NCBI GenBank assembly: GCA_025361765.1
Contig: JANYJS010000070.1
Span: 1-45,573, forward strand
DNA length: 45,573 bases
DNA from: Bacillota bacterium
GTDB taxonomy: Bacteria; Bacillota; Clostridia; Peptostreptococcales; Anaerovoracaceae
Reading direction: 5' to 3'
Below the pieces are notes generated by a model that was not told where the DNA came from, did no database searches, and saw only the letters and a list, made by a program, of their open reading frames with translations. The position numbers and the translations under genes are program-made. Of the stretch, positions 1-9,300 are shown piece after piece. The first letter of the stretch is position 1. Each line of letters opens with the position of its first letter.

Positions 1-1
1 A

Positions 2-223
2 TTTTTTGTATCGGATCCTTTCAAAGGGTTATTGACCTCTCAAATGCTGCTGAGCATGCAACTTCCTTTTACCATTTTCCTTCAGCTGTACTTAACCTCG
101 TCAAAAAAAGTTATGGGGAAATATGCCAATCATGGCATAGAAAAAGTGATGTTGATCACCACCGCCGTAATTGTGACGGCATTGAACGCCATACTGATTT
201 ACAACCTTATCGTGCCGCACTAA
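2..223 (+). CDS. Nramp-family divalent metal transporter, C-terminal fragment
   Basis: The frame is open from the left edge, so the gene starts outside the window and only the last 73 codons are present. The visible peptide begins FFVSDPFKGLLTSQMLLS and continues with a segment of the type QLPFTIFLQLYLTSSKKVMG, which is the pattern of the last transmembrane helices of Nramp/MntH proteins (SQVVLSFQLPFA followed by S-x-K-x-x-MG). It also resembles the C-terminus of the full Nramp-related protein at 15347-16606, which has NNKEIMGKYVN at the same place. The substrate-determining TM1 and TM6 motifs are outside the window, so Mn/Fe and Mg transport cannot be told apart here. An internal TTG at 32 could be read as a start but is mid-domain. 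Confidence 0.85.
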   Translation, partial: FFVSDPFKGLLTSQMLLSMQLPFTIFLQLYLTSSKKVMGKYANHGIEKVMLITTAVIVTALNAILIYNLIVPH

Positions 224-229
224 ACAATC

Positions 230-270
230 GAGCCAGCAGGTTTTAAGATAAGAGCCAGCAGGTTTTAAGA
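230..270. repeat. Two copies of a 19-bp direct repeat, period 22
   Basis: The 19-bp sequence GAGCCAGCAGGTTTTAAGA occurs at 230-248 and again at 252-270, starting seven bases after the stop codon of the Nramp fragment. It has no inverted symmetry. It looks like a slippage duplication and is one of several in the window. Confidence 0.85.
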
Positions 271-420
271 AGTGATAGGAATTTCCACCCATATATAATA
301 TAATGCAATTTGTTAATGAAAATACTCACGCTATCGTTCAATTAAATGACGACAGCATTGTAAATTTCACTTGTAATGATAACAGTAATTGTAAAATCTC
401 AATTTTATGGAGGAAAAAGT

Positions 421-849
421 ATGACAAAGTTAAAAGAGTTATGGAATAAAATTCATTTTTTGCCTGCTAAGGGATCGTCGCGATGGATTAATGTACTTGC
501 GATTGTATTCATTGCAAACATAGCCGCCTTGTTCATCAGCAGAGCCTTAATCGGCCAAACCACGACAACGGCAAACATGGCGGCATTTGTGGGTTTATCC
601 TTGGGAATCGCGATAGTTTCGTGTCTTGGCTATTTTGGCTTCGAAGTTTTCTCGCTGCTTGTTCTCGCTGGCAATCTGATGGGCATTATCTATCTCTTTT
701 TCATCATTTTGACCAACGCAAGTCAAGGCTGGAATGATTTGACCAGCCTAATCGGACTTTTCTATTTCGTTGCAATGGGTGTGGTTTTCGGGATCATGAT
801 GCAGGTGATCGTGCTGCTTTCCACCGTGAAGCTTCGCGGCAGAAAATAA
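421..849 (+). CDS. Unrecognised small integral membrane protein, 142 aa
   Basis: I do not recognise a family. The ATG at 421 is chosen because a GGAGG lies at 409-413 just upstream; an in-frame upstream ATG at 376 has no ribosome binding site. The protein has a short basic N-terminus (MTKLKELWNKIHF) and four hydrophobic stretches, at about residues 21-43, 51-70, 73-95 and 104-130, and ends in a basic tail (TVKLRGRK). This predicts a four-helix inner membrane protein with cytoplasmic ends. It stands alone between the Nramp fragment and the convergent nadC gene, so the context gives no function. The existence of the gene is fairly safe from the clean binding site and hydrophobic pattern. Its role is unknown. 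Confidence 0.7.
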   Translation: MTKLKELWNKIHFLPAKGSSRWINVLAIVFIANIAALFISRALIGQTTTTANMAAFVGLSLGIAIVSCLGYFGFEVFSLLVLAGNLMGIIYLFFIILTNASQGWNDLTSLIGLFYFVAMGVVFGIMMQVIVLLSTVKLRGRK

Positions 850-891
850 ATGTCATAGGCTTAGCATTAAAATATGGATGAATATTCAGGG

Positions 892-1725
892 CTAAGACTT
901 GAAATCAAGACTGATATCCATGGATCTAACCGTATGTGTCAAGGCGCCAATGGAAATGATATCCACGCCGGTGTCTGCAACTTCTTTCAGATTTTTATTT
1001 CCCATATTGCCGGAGGCTTCTACAATTGCCTGGCCATTGATGAGTTTGACAGCCCTGGCGATGGTTTCGATGTCCATGTTATCCAGCATGATGATATCGG
1101 CACCAGCGACTAGGGCTTCGTCGATTTGGCTGAAAGATTTGACTTCCACTTCTATTTTGAGGGTGTGGGGAGCATGCTCCCGTGCATTGGCGACAGCGTT
1201 GCCAATACCGCCAGCTGCTACAATGTGATTGTCTTTGATGAGAATGCCGCCTGCCAGATTGAACCTGTGATTCGACCCTCCGCCGCATTTGACTGCATAT
1301 CTGTCAAGGACGCGTAAACCCGGCGTTGTTTTTCTGGTGTCAGCAATGGTTGCCCGAGTGCCTTTTATGGCTTCGACGGCAACCGCTGTACGACTTGCTA
1401 TGCCTGAGAGCCTTTGGATGAAATTAAGACTAACCCGCTCTCCTTTTAAGATTGAACGAGCCGGTCCAGAGATTAGAGCGATGGTCTCGCCATATTGGAC
1501 AAGTTGCCGATCCTTAACCAACGGCGTTATGACAACTCTTTTGTCAATTAGTGTGAAAACACGACATAAAAGATCAACGCCGCAGATGATGCCGCTCTCC
1601 TTGGCCCAAAACTTGCCTTCAGCTTTTGTTTCGGGTGGAACGGTGCTGGAGCTGGTGATGTCTCCTGATCCGATATCTTCTTTAAGGGCGTTGAGTATGA
1701 TGTCGTCCATAATAAATTTGTCCAA
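892..1725 (-). CDS. nadC: Nicotinate-nucleotide pyrophosphorylase (quinolinate phosphoribosyltransferase)
   Basis: NadC converts quinolinate and PRPP to nicotinate mononucleotide, CO2 and PPi in de novo NAD synthesis. Family signatures visible are LKEDIGSGDITS near the N-terminus, NFIQRLSGIAS, the DTRKTTPGLR substrate-binding segment, GGGSNHR, KDNHI, and the C-terminal barrel strands IMLDNM, VEASGNM and ISIGALTH. The frame stays open far upstream into nadB, but a TTG at 1725 is preferred: it sits six to eight bases after GGAGGAG, which lies between the nadB stop (1742-1744) and this codon. That gives 277 aa, the usual length. ATG alternatives at 1740 and 1710 fit the binding site less well. 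It is the downstream gene of a nadB-nadC pair. Confidence 0.93.
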   Translation of the reverse strand: MDKFIMDDIILNALKEDIGSGDITSSSTVPPETKAEGKFWAKESGIICGVDLLCRVFTLIDKRVVITPLVKDRQLVQYGETIALISGPARSILKGERVSLNFIQRLSGIASRTAVAVEAIKGTRATIADTRKTTPGLRVLDRYAVKCGGGSNHRFNLAGGILIKDNHIVAAGGIGNAVANAREHAPHTLKIEVEVKSFSQIDEALVAGADIIMLDNMDIETIARAVKLINGQAIVEASGNMGNKNLKEVADTGVDIISIGALTHTVRSMDISLDFKS

Positions 1726-1741
1726 AATAGTCTCCTCCATT

Positions 1742-3283
1742 TTAATCTTCACGATAATGGGCGCCGATGCTCTTTCTGCGCCGTTTCGCCGCTGATAGAA
1801 TTTTCTCGCATACCAGAACCATATTGAAGGTTTCAATTGCTTCCTTGGTCACAAGGCTACTGTTTTTAAGCTTTGTTTTAATATCTCTAATTTCGGAAAG
1901 GCCTGTCGCCAGGTCTTTTTGCCTTCTGATAACATTGCCCTTGGCATTCATGATAAGCTGTATGCGAAGCTTAGTCGCATGAGTATCTTCGTAGACTGAT
2001 TTTTTTTTGCGGCCAGTTTTTGGAAACACAGGAGGCAAGCCGAAAACTCCGGGTTCATTACCTGCACTTATGTGAGCCGCGCATCTCCTGCCGAATACCA
2101 GACATTCCAGCATGGAATTAGAAGCCAGTCTATTTGCACCATGAACCCCAGTACTCGCTGATTCCCCGCAGGCATATAGGCCTCCAATATTAGTATGACC
2201 ATTTAAATCGGTTTTGATGCCGCCAATCATATAATGTTGAACCGGACAAACAGGAATGAAATCTTTTGACAAGTCCAGGCCTTTTTTAAGACATTCCTCA
2301 AAAATAGTAGGAAAGCGCTTTCGCAGGTAGTCCTGATCCTTATGGGTAATGTCCAGGGAAACAAAGTCAGTGCCGGTATCGGCCATTTCCTTGATAATGG
2401 CTCTTGCTACGATATCTCGGGGAGCCAGATCTGCCAGGGGATGCTGATTTTTCATAAAAGCGACGCCGAATTTATTTCTTAAAATGCCGCCTTCGCCGCG
2501 AACCGCTTCGGAAATTAGAAAAGTACGACCTTTGGCGCCTTTTTCATAAAGGCCTGTGGGGTGAAACTGAATAAATTCCATTTTTTCAGTTTTGGCTCCG
2601 ACCCTAAGCGCTGCTGCGATACCATCTCCCGTAGCTAAAGCCGGGTTTGTGGAATGGGCGTAAACGCCACCGATTCCTCCGGTGCAAATGACAATATGAG
2701 TGGTTTTGATCAGCTTATAGACTCCATCAAATATCAAAGCGCCAGCGATGTGACCCATTTGGTCAAGGAGGATATCCACCAAAAAAGTATTGCCGTACAG
2801 CGTGATATTCTCTCGGGAATCAGCTACGGCAGCCAGAACCTTTACGGTTTCTCTGCCTGTTGAGTCTCCGCCGCAGTGAACGATCCTGTTGTGATTATGC
2901 CCACCTTCACGAGTGATGGACAGGTCTCCATCTTCGTCCAAATCAAAGGGGACATTCAAGGACACCAGCGTTTCAATGTCGGAAGGTCCTTCGTCGACTA
3001 GAACCCGCACAGCCGCATGGTTACAAAGACAAGCGCCGGCTACCAGCGTATCGGCATAATGAAATTTTGGTCGATCATCTTTTGATATAGCCGCGGCAAT
3101 GCCGCCTTGAGCAAGCCAGGAATTGCTTTTCTCCAGGCCCTCTTTGCCTAATACAATACAGGAAAGCTGGGGCGACAGATTGATGGCCGTATAGAGCCCG
3201 GCGAGGCCAATTCCGATGATGCATACATCATAGGTTAACGTTTCAGTGACCTTTATATCCGGTTCAAAAGCATAGCGTTTCAA
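1742..3283 (-). CDS. nadB: L-aspartate oxidase
   Basis: NadB is a cytoplasmic FAD enzyme that oxidises L-aspartate to iminoaspartate, the substrate for quinolinate synthase NadA; in anaerobes fumarate can accept the electrons. The N-terminal dinucleotide fold reads YDVCIIGIGLAGLYTAINL. The flavin and substrate signatures of the succinate dehydrogenase/fumarate reductase superfamily follow: SWLAQGGIAAA, HNHNRIVHCGGDSTGRE, EFIQFHPTGLY, SEAVRGEGG, QHYMIGGI and GLYACGESASTGVHGANRLASNS. At 513 aa it is a normal length with a short C-terminal helical domain. The start is a TTG seven bases after AAGGAG, so both nad genes use TTG. nadC follows after 16 bases. No nadA lies next to the pair in the window. 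Confidence 0.95.
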   Translation of the reverse strand: MKRYAFEPDIKVTETLTYDVCIIGIGLAGLYTAINLSPQLSCIVLGKEGLEKSNSWLAQGGIAAAISKDDRPKFHYADTLVAGACLCNHAAVRVLVDEGPSDIETLVSLNVPFDLDEDGDLSITREGGHNHNRIVHCGGDSTGRETVKVLAAVADSRENITLYGNTFLVDILLDQMGHIAGALIFDGVYKLIKTTHIVICTGGIGGVYAHSTNPALATGDGIAAALRVGAKTEKMEFIQFHPTGLYEKGAKGRTFLISEAVRGEGGILRNKFGVAFMKNQHPLADLAPRDIVARAIIKEMADTGTDFVSLDITHKDQDYLRKRFPTIFEECLKKGLDLSKDFIPVCPVQHYMIGGIKTDLNGHTNIGGLYACGESASTGVHGANRLASNSMLECLVFGRRCAAHISAGNEPGVFGLPPVFPKTGRKKKSVYEDTHATKLRIQLIMNAKGNVIRRQKDLATGLSEIRDIKTKLKNSSLVTKEAIETFNMVLVCEKILSAAKRRRKSIGAHYRED

Positions 3284-3356
3284 TGTCTTTCTCCTTAAAG
3301 CCTTTCGGCTGAACTATTCGAATCATTCTAACATTGAAAAGCATATAATTCAAGAA

Positions 3357-6300
3357 TCACTTTCCCATCAAGACTGATACGTGGTGCTTTATGCCATCAT
3401 TGACGAGGTTGAAGGCGTTGCCCTCGAATTCGATGCCATCCACAGTAACTTTTAAGACGCCCCGGGAAAGGCCATCGGGGTTGTGCACCTTTATTTCATA
3501 GGGGGTATCCATATAGTGGTAGGTGATGCTATAAGTCGTCCATTTATTAGGGATACAAGGATCCATAACCACGTTGGCTCCTTTTTTCTTGAAGCCTAAA
3601 ATGGATTCTAAACCCGCCTTATAGTACCATCCTGCTGCTCCGGTATACCAAGTCCACCCCCCTCTGCCAGCGTGAGGATGAACGGAATAGACATCCGCAG
3701 CCATGACGTAGGGCTCAACCTTATAAGTCATGCAGTCTCTTGGACTTCTGGCATGATTGATTGGATTAATGAGATCGAAAAGTTCCAAGGCTTTGTCACC
3801 CTTGCCCAACTTCGCAAAAGCGATAATGAGCCACGCTGCTGCATGGGTGTATTGACCACCGTTTTCTCTCACCCCAGGCACGTAGCCCTTGATGTAGCCC
3901 GGTTCCATAGAACCGCTTTCAAAAGGTGGCGTGAGGAGCTTGATCAGACCGTCATCCCGGTTGACGAGATAATCCTCGGCCGACTGTAAAGCAAGCTTTG
4001 ATCGTTCTTCTGTTCCAGACTCGGATATGACTGACCAGGACTGGGAAATGGAATCGATTTTACAGGAACTGTTTTCTATAGAGCCTAGCGGAAGGCCAGT
4101 ATCGAAATAAGCGCGCCTATACCAGCTTCCATCCCAAGCATTCTGCTCAATACTGCTCATAAGCTGAGTCCGCGTAATGAGATAGTTTGCCGCCAGATCA
4201 TCAAAACCTCTATTTATGCAAAGCGTTGAGAATTTTTTTAAGACAGCGCATAAGAACCAGCCGAGCCAGACGCTTTCACCGCGCCCTTTGTTGCCCACCG
4301 TATTCATCCCATCGTTCCAGTCACCGGAACCCATCAAAGGGAGGCCGTGACTGCCGAAAGAAAGAGAGATATCTATAGCCTTTAAGCAATGATCATATAG
4401 GGAAGCTGAGACCTGTGACACTTTAGGCATGCCGTAACGTTCATCTTCACCATCGGAAAGCAGCGCATCTTCGATAAAAGGCAGCTGTTCATTTAGGATA
4501 GCGTCATCGCCAGTAAGATCTATATAGGCTGATACGATATAGGGTAGCCATAAGCGATCATCCTTAAAACGCGTTCTGGTTCCCTTGCCGCTGGGTTCGT
4601 GCCACCAATGCTGAACATCGCCTTCGATAAACTGATGTCTGCCATGTCTGAGAATTTGTTCTCTTGAAAGCTCGGGCCAAATATGGGCTACCGATAGACA
4701 ATCCTGAAGTTGATCTCTAAAGCCATAAGCGCCACCAGACTGATAGAAAGCGGTGCGGCCCCAAAGCCTGGCAGAAATAATCTGATATTGCAGCCAACCA
4801 TTTAGCATAAGATTCATTGAATCTGAAGGCGTATTAACTTGGGCCACATCTATTTTTTCGCGCCAGAATTTACGCACTTCTTTTAAGGCTTCCTTCGCGA
4901 TTTTGATATTTAAATATTTTTCGACAGCAGGCGGGATGTCTTCTGCATGATCCGCTCTGCCAAAAATCAGAATGACTTCCAGAGTCTCTTCTGATTTGAG
5001 AGTGCAGATGGATTGAATGGCACCGCAAGGGTCAAGACCAGCGCCTATGGCACCGGACAACTTTTCCCTTAATAAGCCATCCGGATTCTCAAGGCCCCCA
5101 ACACCGAAAAACTCATTCCGGTCGCAGGTTAGCGTCTTCTTTGGTAAAGAGAAGTCCATATAGGCAATTTGATCAGGGTAATCTTCGTTATAAGAATTTT
5201 CAAAAGTCAAAGTACCTGTATCGATTTGATTTGAGCGAATATGCATGGCGGTATCCTGATCACTTACACCGAGCACCGGTCTGACATAATAAGTAATGGC
5301 AAGGTCTCGTTTGTTGCTCGATGTGTTTTTCAGCTTTAAAATGCTGATTTTGATGGAGGCATCTACAGGAACAAACTGTGTTAATTCTTGCTCGACACCA
5401 TGACTGTTATGGGATATGGTCGTGTAGCCAAAGCCATGCTGAATGCTATAAGGCTGACGTTCTCTGATAGGAAGGGGCGTGGGCGTCCAAAGCTCGCCGG
5501 TTGACAGATCTCCAATATAGATGGCCTCACCAGAATAATCCTGAACTGGATCATTAGACCATGGTGAGAGTTTGTTTTCCCGGCTATTTTTGCACCAAGT
5601 TGTGCTCGAACCCGATTCGGAAACAAAGAAGCCAAAATTCGGGTTTGAGATGACATTAATCCATGGAGCAGGAGTTGTTTGCTGTTTTTCAAGACGAATG
5701 ACATATTCATCCCCGGAAAGGCTAAAACCACCTATGCCGTTGAAGAAAAGCAGCCTTTTTTCTTTGATGACGGCTGGTGCAAACTTTTTTGGCTTATTGG
5801 AATAGCTTCTCAATTTTGGAAGTCTGACATTGAGTTTGGTTTCCATCTGATCTTCAATTGATCCACTGTCTCCATTCAGGTGAATTCGGGCAACACTATA
5901 GAGAAGTTGCACGTCTTCCATAGGGACTTTGTTTTTATCGAGAATAAACACATCACCAGGGCGATTGACCAAGTCATGAGTTTGTTTGGCCATGACGATA
6001 TCGCTGATGAGGGAGTAAACAGGCAGCGTATAACTGTTATCCTCATTACTGAGAATGACGAGATCTACTTTCAATCCTTTGATACGCCAATATTCATGGG
6101 CTTTAAGTATGTCGTAAAGAATGTCAACTTCAGTGGTCTTGTTAATCACAACCAAAACTATGGGAAGATCCCCTGAAATGCCGTAAGCCCAAAGTGAGGA
6201 TTGACCTCGCTTGTTCAGGAGCATTTTATCCTGATGAATTCTTCGTACAGGGCTTAAGAACAGCAAATTTGACATCATATCCTGATAAAGTTGGAGTTTT

Positions 6301-9300
6301 GTAGCACCGATATTCAAATACCTGTTCTCAACATGACTTCGGGTTAGAGCCAGCTGAAATGCACCTTCAATAGCTGCAGGCGTGGCATATTTGTCGAGGA
6401 GCGCGGACAGGGACTCATTGGTTTCACTCACAACGCTGACAAATGAAACTTGTACTGTTCTTCCTGCGCCGATTGAGATTCTATACTTTAAACTCATCAT
6501 CGGATCGAGGACAGGTCCGGTGGTATTTGACAGGGGCTTCATATTCTCAATGGCAATAGGTGATTTCAGCGTATGTCCGCGACCGATGAACTTCATTCTG
6601 TCAGTTTCATATTCGAGGCTACCAATACTGCCGCCGGGTAAGACCGCTGAATGGCCAAGCCATAGGCCTTTTTCCATTTCCGACCGGGGCCTGCGATTGG
6701 CTATTATACAGTTCCGATCAGGGTCAAATTGGGTTTCAATGAACAAGTTGCTGAATGCGGGATGCGCTTTATCAGCTGAAAGAGAGGTCAGAAGAACTTC
6801 GAAATAGCTCATGATTTCTATTTCACAAGCTACATCACCATTGTTTTTAATACTGATGCGTCGAAGTTCAGAGTTGTCTCCAGAAGCAACAGCTACTTCC
6901 ATAGTGGTTTGCAGGAGTCCGTCAGTTCTTCTATAAATGGCCTTGTCCGCATTGAAAATCACCTTATATTGTTCGGGCAAAACATTAAGAGGTGCATAGG
7001 CAGCTGAGCAGAGGGCATTTGTATTGAGGTTTCTAATATAGAAGAACATGCCATACTGATCTAATACAGCGTCTTCACGCCATCTTGTCACAGCGGTCAT
7101 TTTATTTTTGCTGTATCCCGTTCCTTTATCAGTCAGCATAACGGAATAATTTCCGTTGGAGAGAATATGTACTTTTGGAAGCTCTCTATTTAGTGTTTTA
7201 AAGACTCTTGGAATCATGCGATCCTTGAATGGCTCGGTCTTTAGGATTTTCACCTTTTCTTTGTTTTCTTTGATAATAAGAAGATTGTTGGGCACTTTTT
7301 CCTGAAGCAACAATCTTGCTGAATTCATTTCAGGGTTGGCAAAAAAACGCTTTTGAAGGATGTTTGCGTTTAGGTAATTATTTAGGGATAGCAGGCTCAT
7401 TCCTTGATGATGAGCCATGTAGCTTTTGACAATGGCGCGTTTGGAATCAAAGGCAAGCCTTTCCGGTGTATAATCCGCCGCTTCATAAAACCCATAATGA
7501 CCATACAGGCCTTCGTTTTGAAGATAATGGATATTCTCTATGGCGGCTTTTGGATCAACATGAAGCGACAGTAAGGTGGCATAAGGAGCTGCAACGGAGT
7601 CCTCAAGCAGGCCTCTTTTTAATCCAAGCCAGGGAACGCCCATCGCCTTATACTGATAATCATAATGGATATCCATGGAATTAAATGCCGATTCAGAGGT
7701 GCCCCAGGGCATACCACGAAGGTTACCGTATTTTTTTTGACTGCGCACGGCAAAAGCGTAGGTTTCATCCAGCAGGGTATTTTTATAACTTTTCATAAGA
7801 ATCAAAGGCATGAGGTATTCGAACATACTGCCAGTCCAGGAAACCAGGCCTTTATAGCCATCCATGACGGTGAGCGGTCTTCCCAGTCTCTCCCAATGAT
7901 CTGAAGACACTTCATTTCGGGCTATGCTGATGAAGCTGGTTTGTCTTGCTTCAGAGGCCAATAAGTCATAATAGGAATCCGTGAGCTTTTTCTGATCCAA
8001 GTTATAACCAATGGAAAACAACTGCTTCTTTTCAGAATAGAGGGGTTTAAAGTCCGCCGCTTTAGACAAGTTGTCAATTCTACCCATCAGGCTTACATGA
8101 AAGGCAATGCGTTCTTCTGTCGTAATAATGGATTGAATCAAGGTTTCCTTTAAAGCGAAGAGCCAGTCGCTCCTCAAGTGGGACTGAATAGCAGGATCTT
8201 TTTCCTCCTCGTTTAAAAGCCGGTCTATTTTCACTATCAAATAGCGATAGAGTGAAGGCAGCTCCTTTAGCGGGGTTGGCTTTTTTAGCTGTTCGATAAT
8301 AAATCCAATGCCGCTTGATGAACCATCGTGAGAATCCTGCCCTCTAAAATCCGGAGGCACGGCGGAAAGGAAATCTATCCAAGGCATGTAGTCATTTAGC
8401 TCGTATGCAAACATGTTCAGCATATGCTCGATTTTAACCCGCCAGTTGGATTTTTTAAGCGTTGCGAATTGATCGGCTGCCATGAGCTTAACCATAATAT
8501 TTTTCCACAAAACCGGATCTAAAGCCTCGTCATCGACATGAAAATTGGGGAAATTCAGTTTGGCAATCAAATCCGGTCCTGCTTGACCTGAACACTTCAA
8601 GGTGTCCAAAATTCCATCCACAAACTGGACATCAAGCAATGGCTTATTAAGATAGTCTCGAAGCCCTTGAGTAAGCGTAATAAGATAGCCTACAAAATTG
8701 CCGCTATCGACAGATGATATATATATAGGTCTAAAGGGCAATAAAGTGAGGGTGTCGTACCAGTTATACAGATGTCCATTCCATTTCCCCAATTTTTCAA
8801 TACTGGTTATAGTATCTGAAAGCAAATTTACCATTTCAAGGGTGCCGATGAAGCCAAAATCCCGGGCGGTCATTGTAGCCATGAGGCCAAGGCCAATATT
8901 GGTTGGAGAGGTACGAGTGGCAATGCCTCGAGGAGGATCTTCCTGATAATTATCAGGCGCCAGAAAGTTATTTCTATAATTGGCAAACTCCTCAAAATAT
9001 CGCCAGGTTTTTCTGGCCGTTTTTCTCAGCTCTTCCCTATCATTTTCACTTAAAACATAACGGTCTTCAAGAATTTCTCTACTGAGTTTGTATGCAAGAA
9101 AAGGAGAAAAGAGCCAGATAAAACCGAGTATTATGGTGAATATCAGAGTAGCTGGTTTAAAAAGGATCGATAAGCCAACCATAAATACTACAATCGGAAA
9201 GACAAAAAACATTTTAACCAGATAGTTTCCAAAGGTATTTTTTTGGCTCCTTTCGGCGTCAGCTGAGGTAACCCACTCAAGAGTATTTTTTTGTGTGACA

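Noticed and set aside
5381-5731. Open frames nested in the giant glucan synthase gene
   Set aside because: They are out-of-frame shadows of a continuous, motif-rich coding region.
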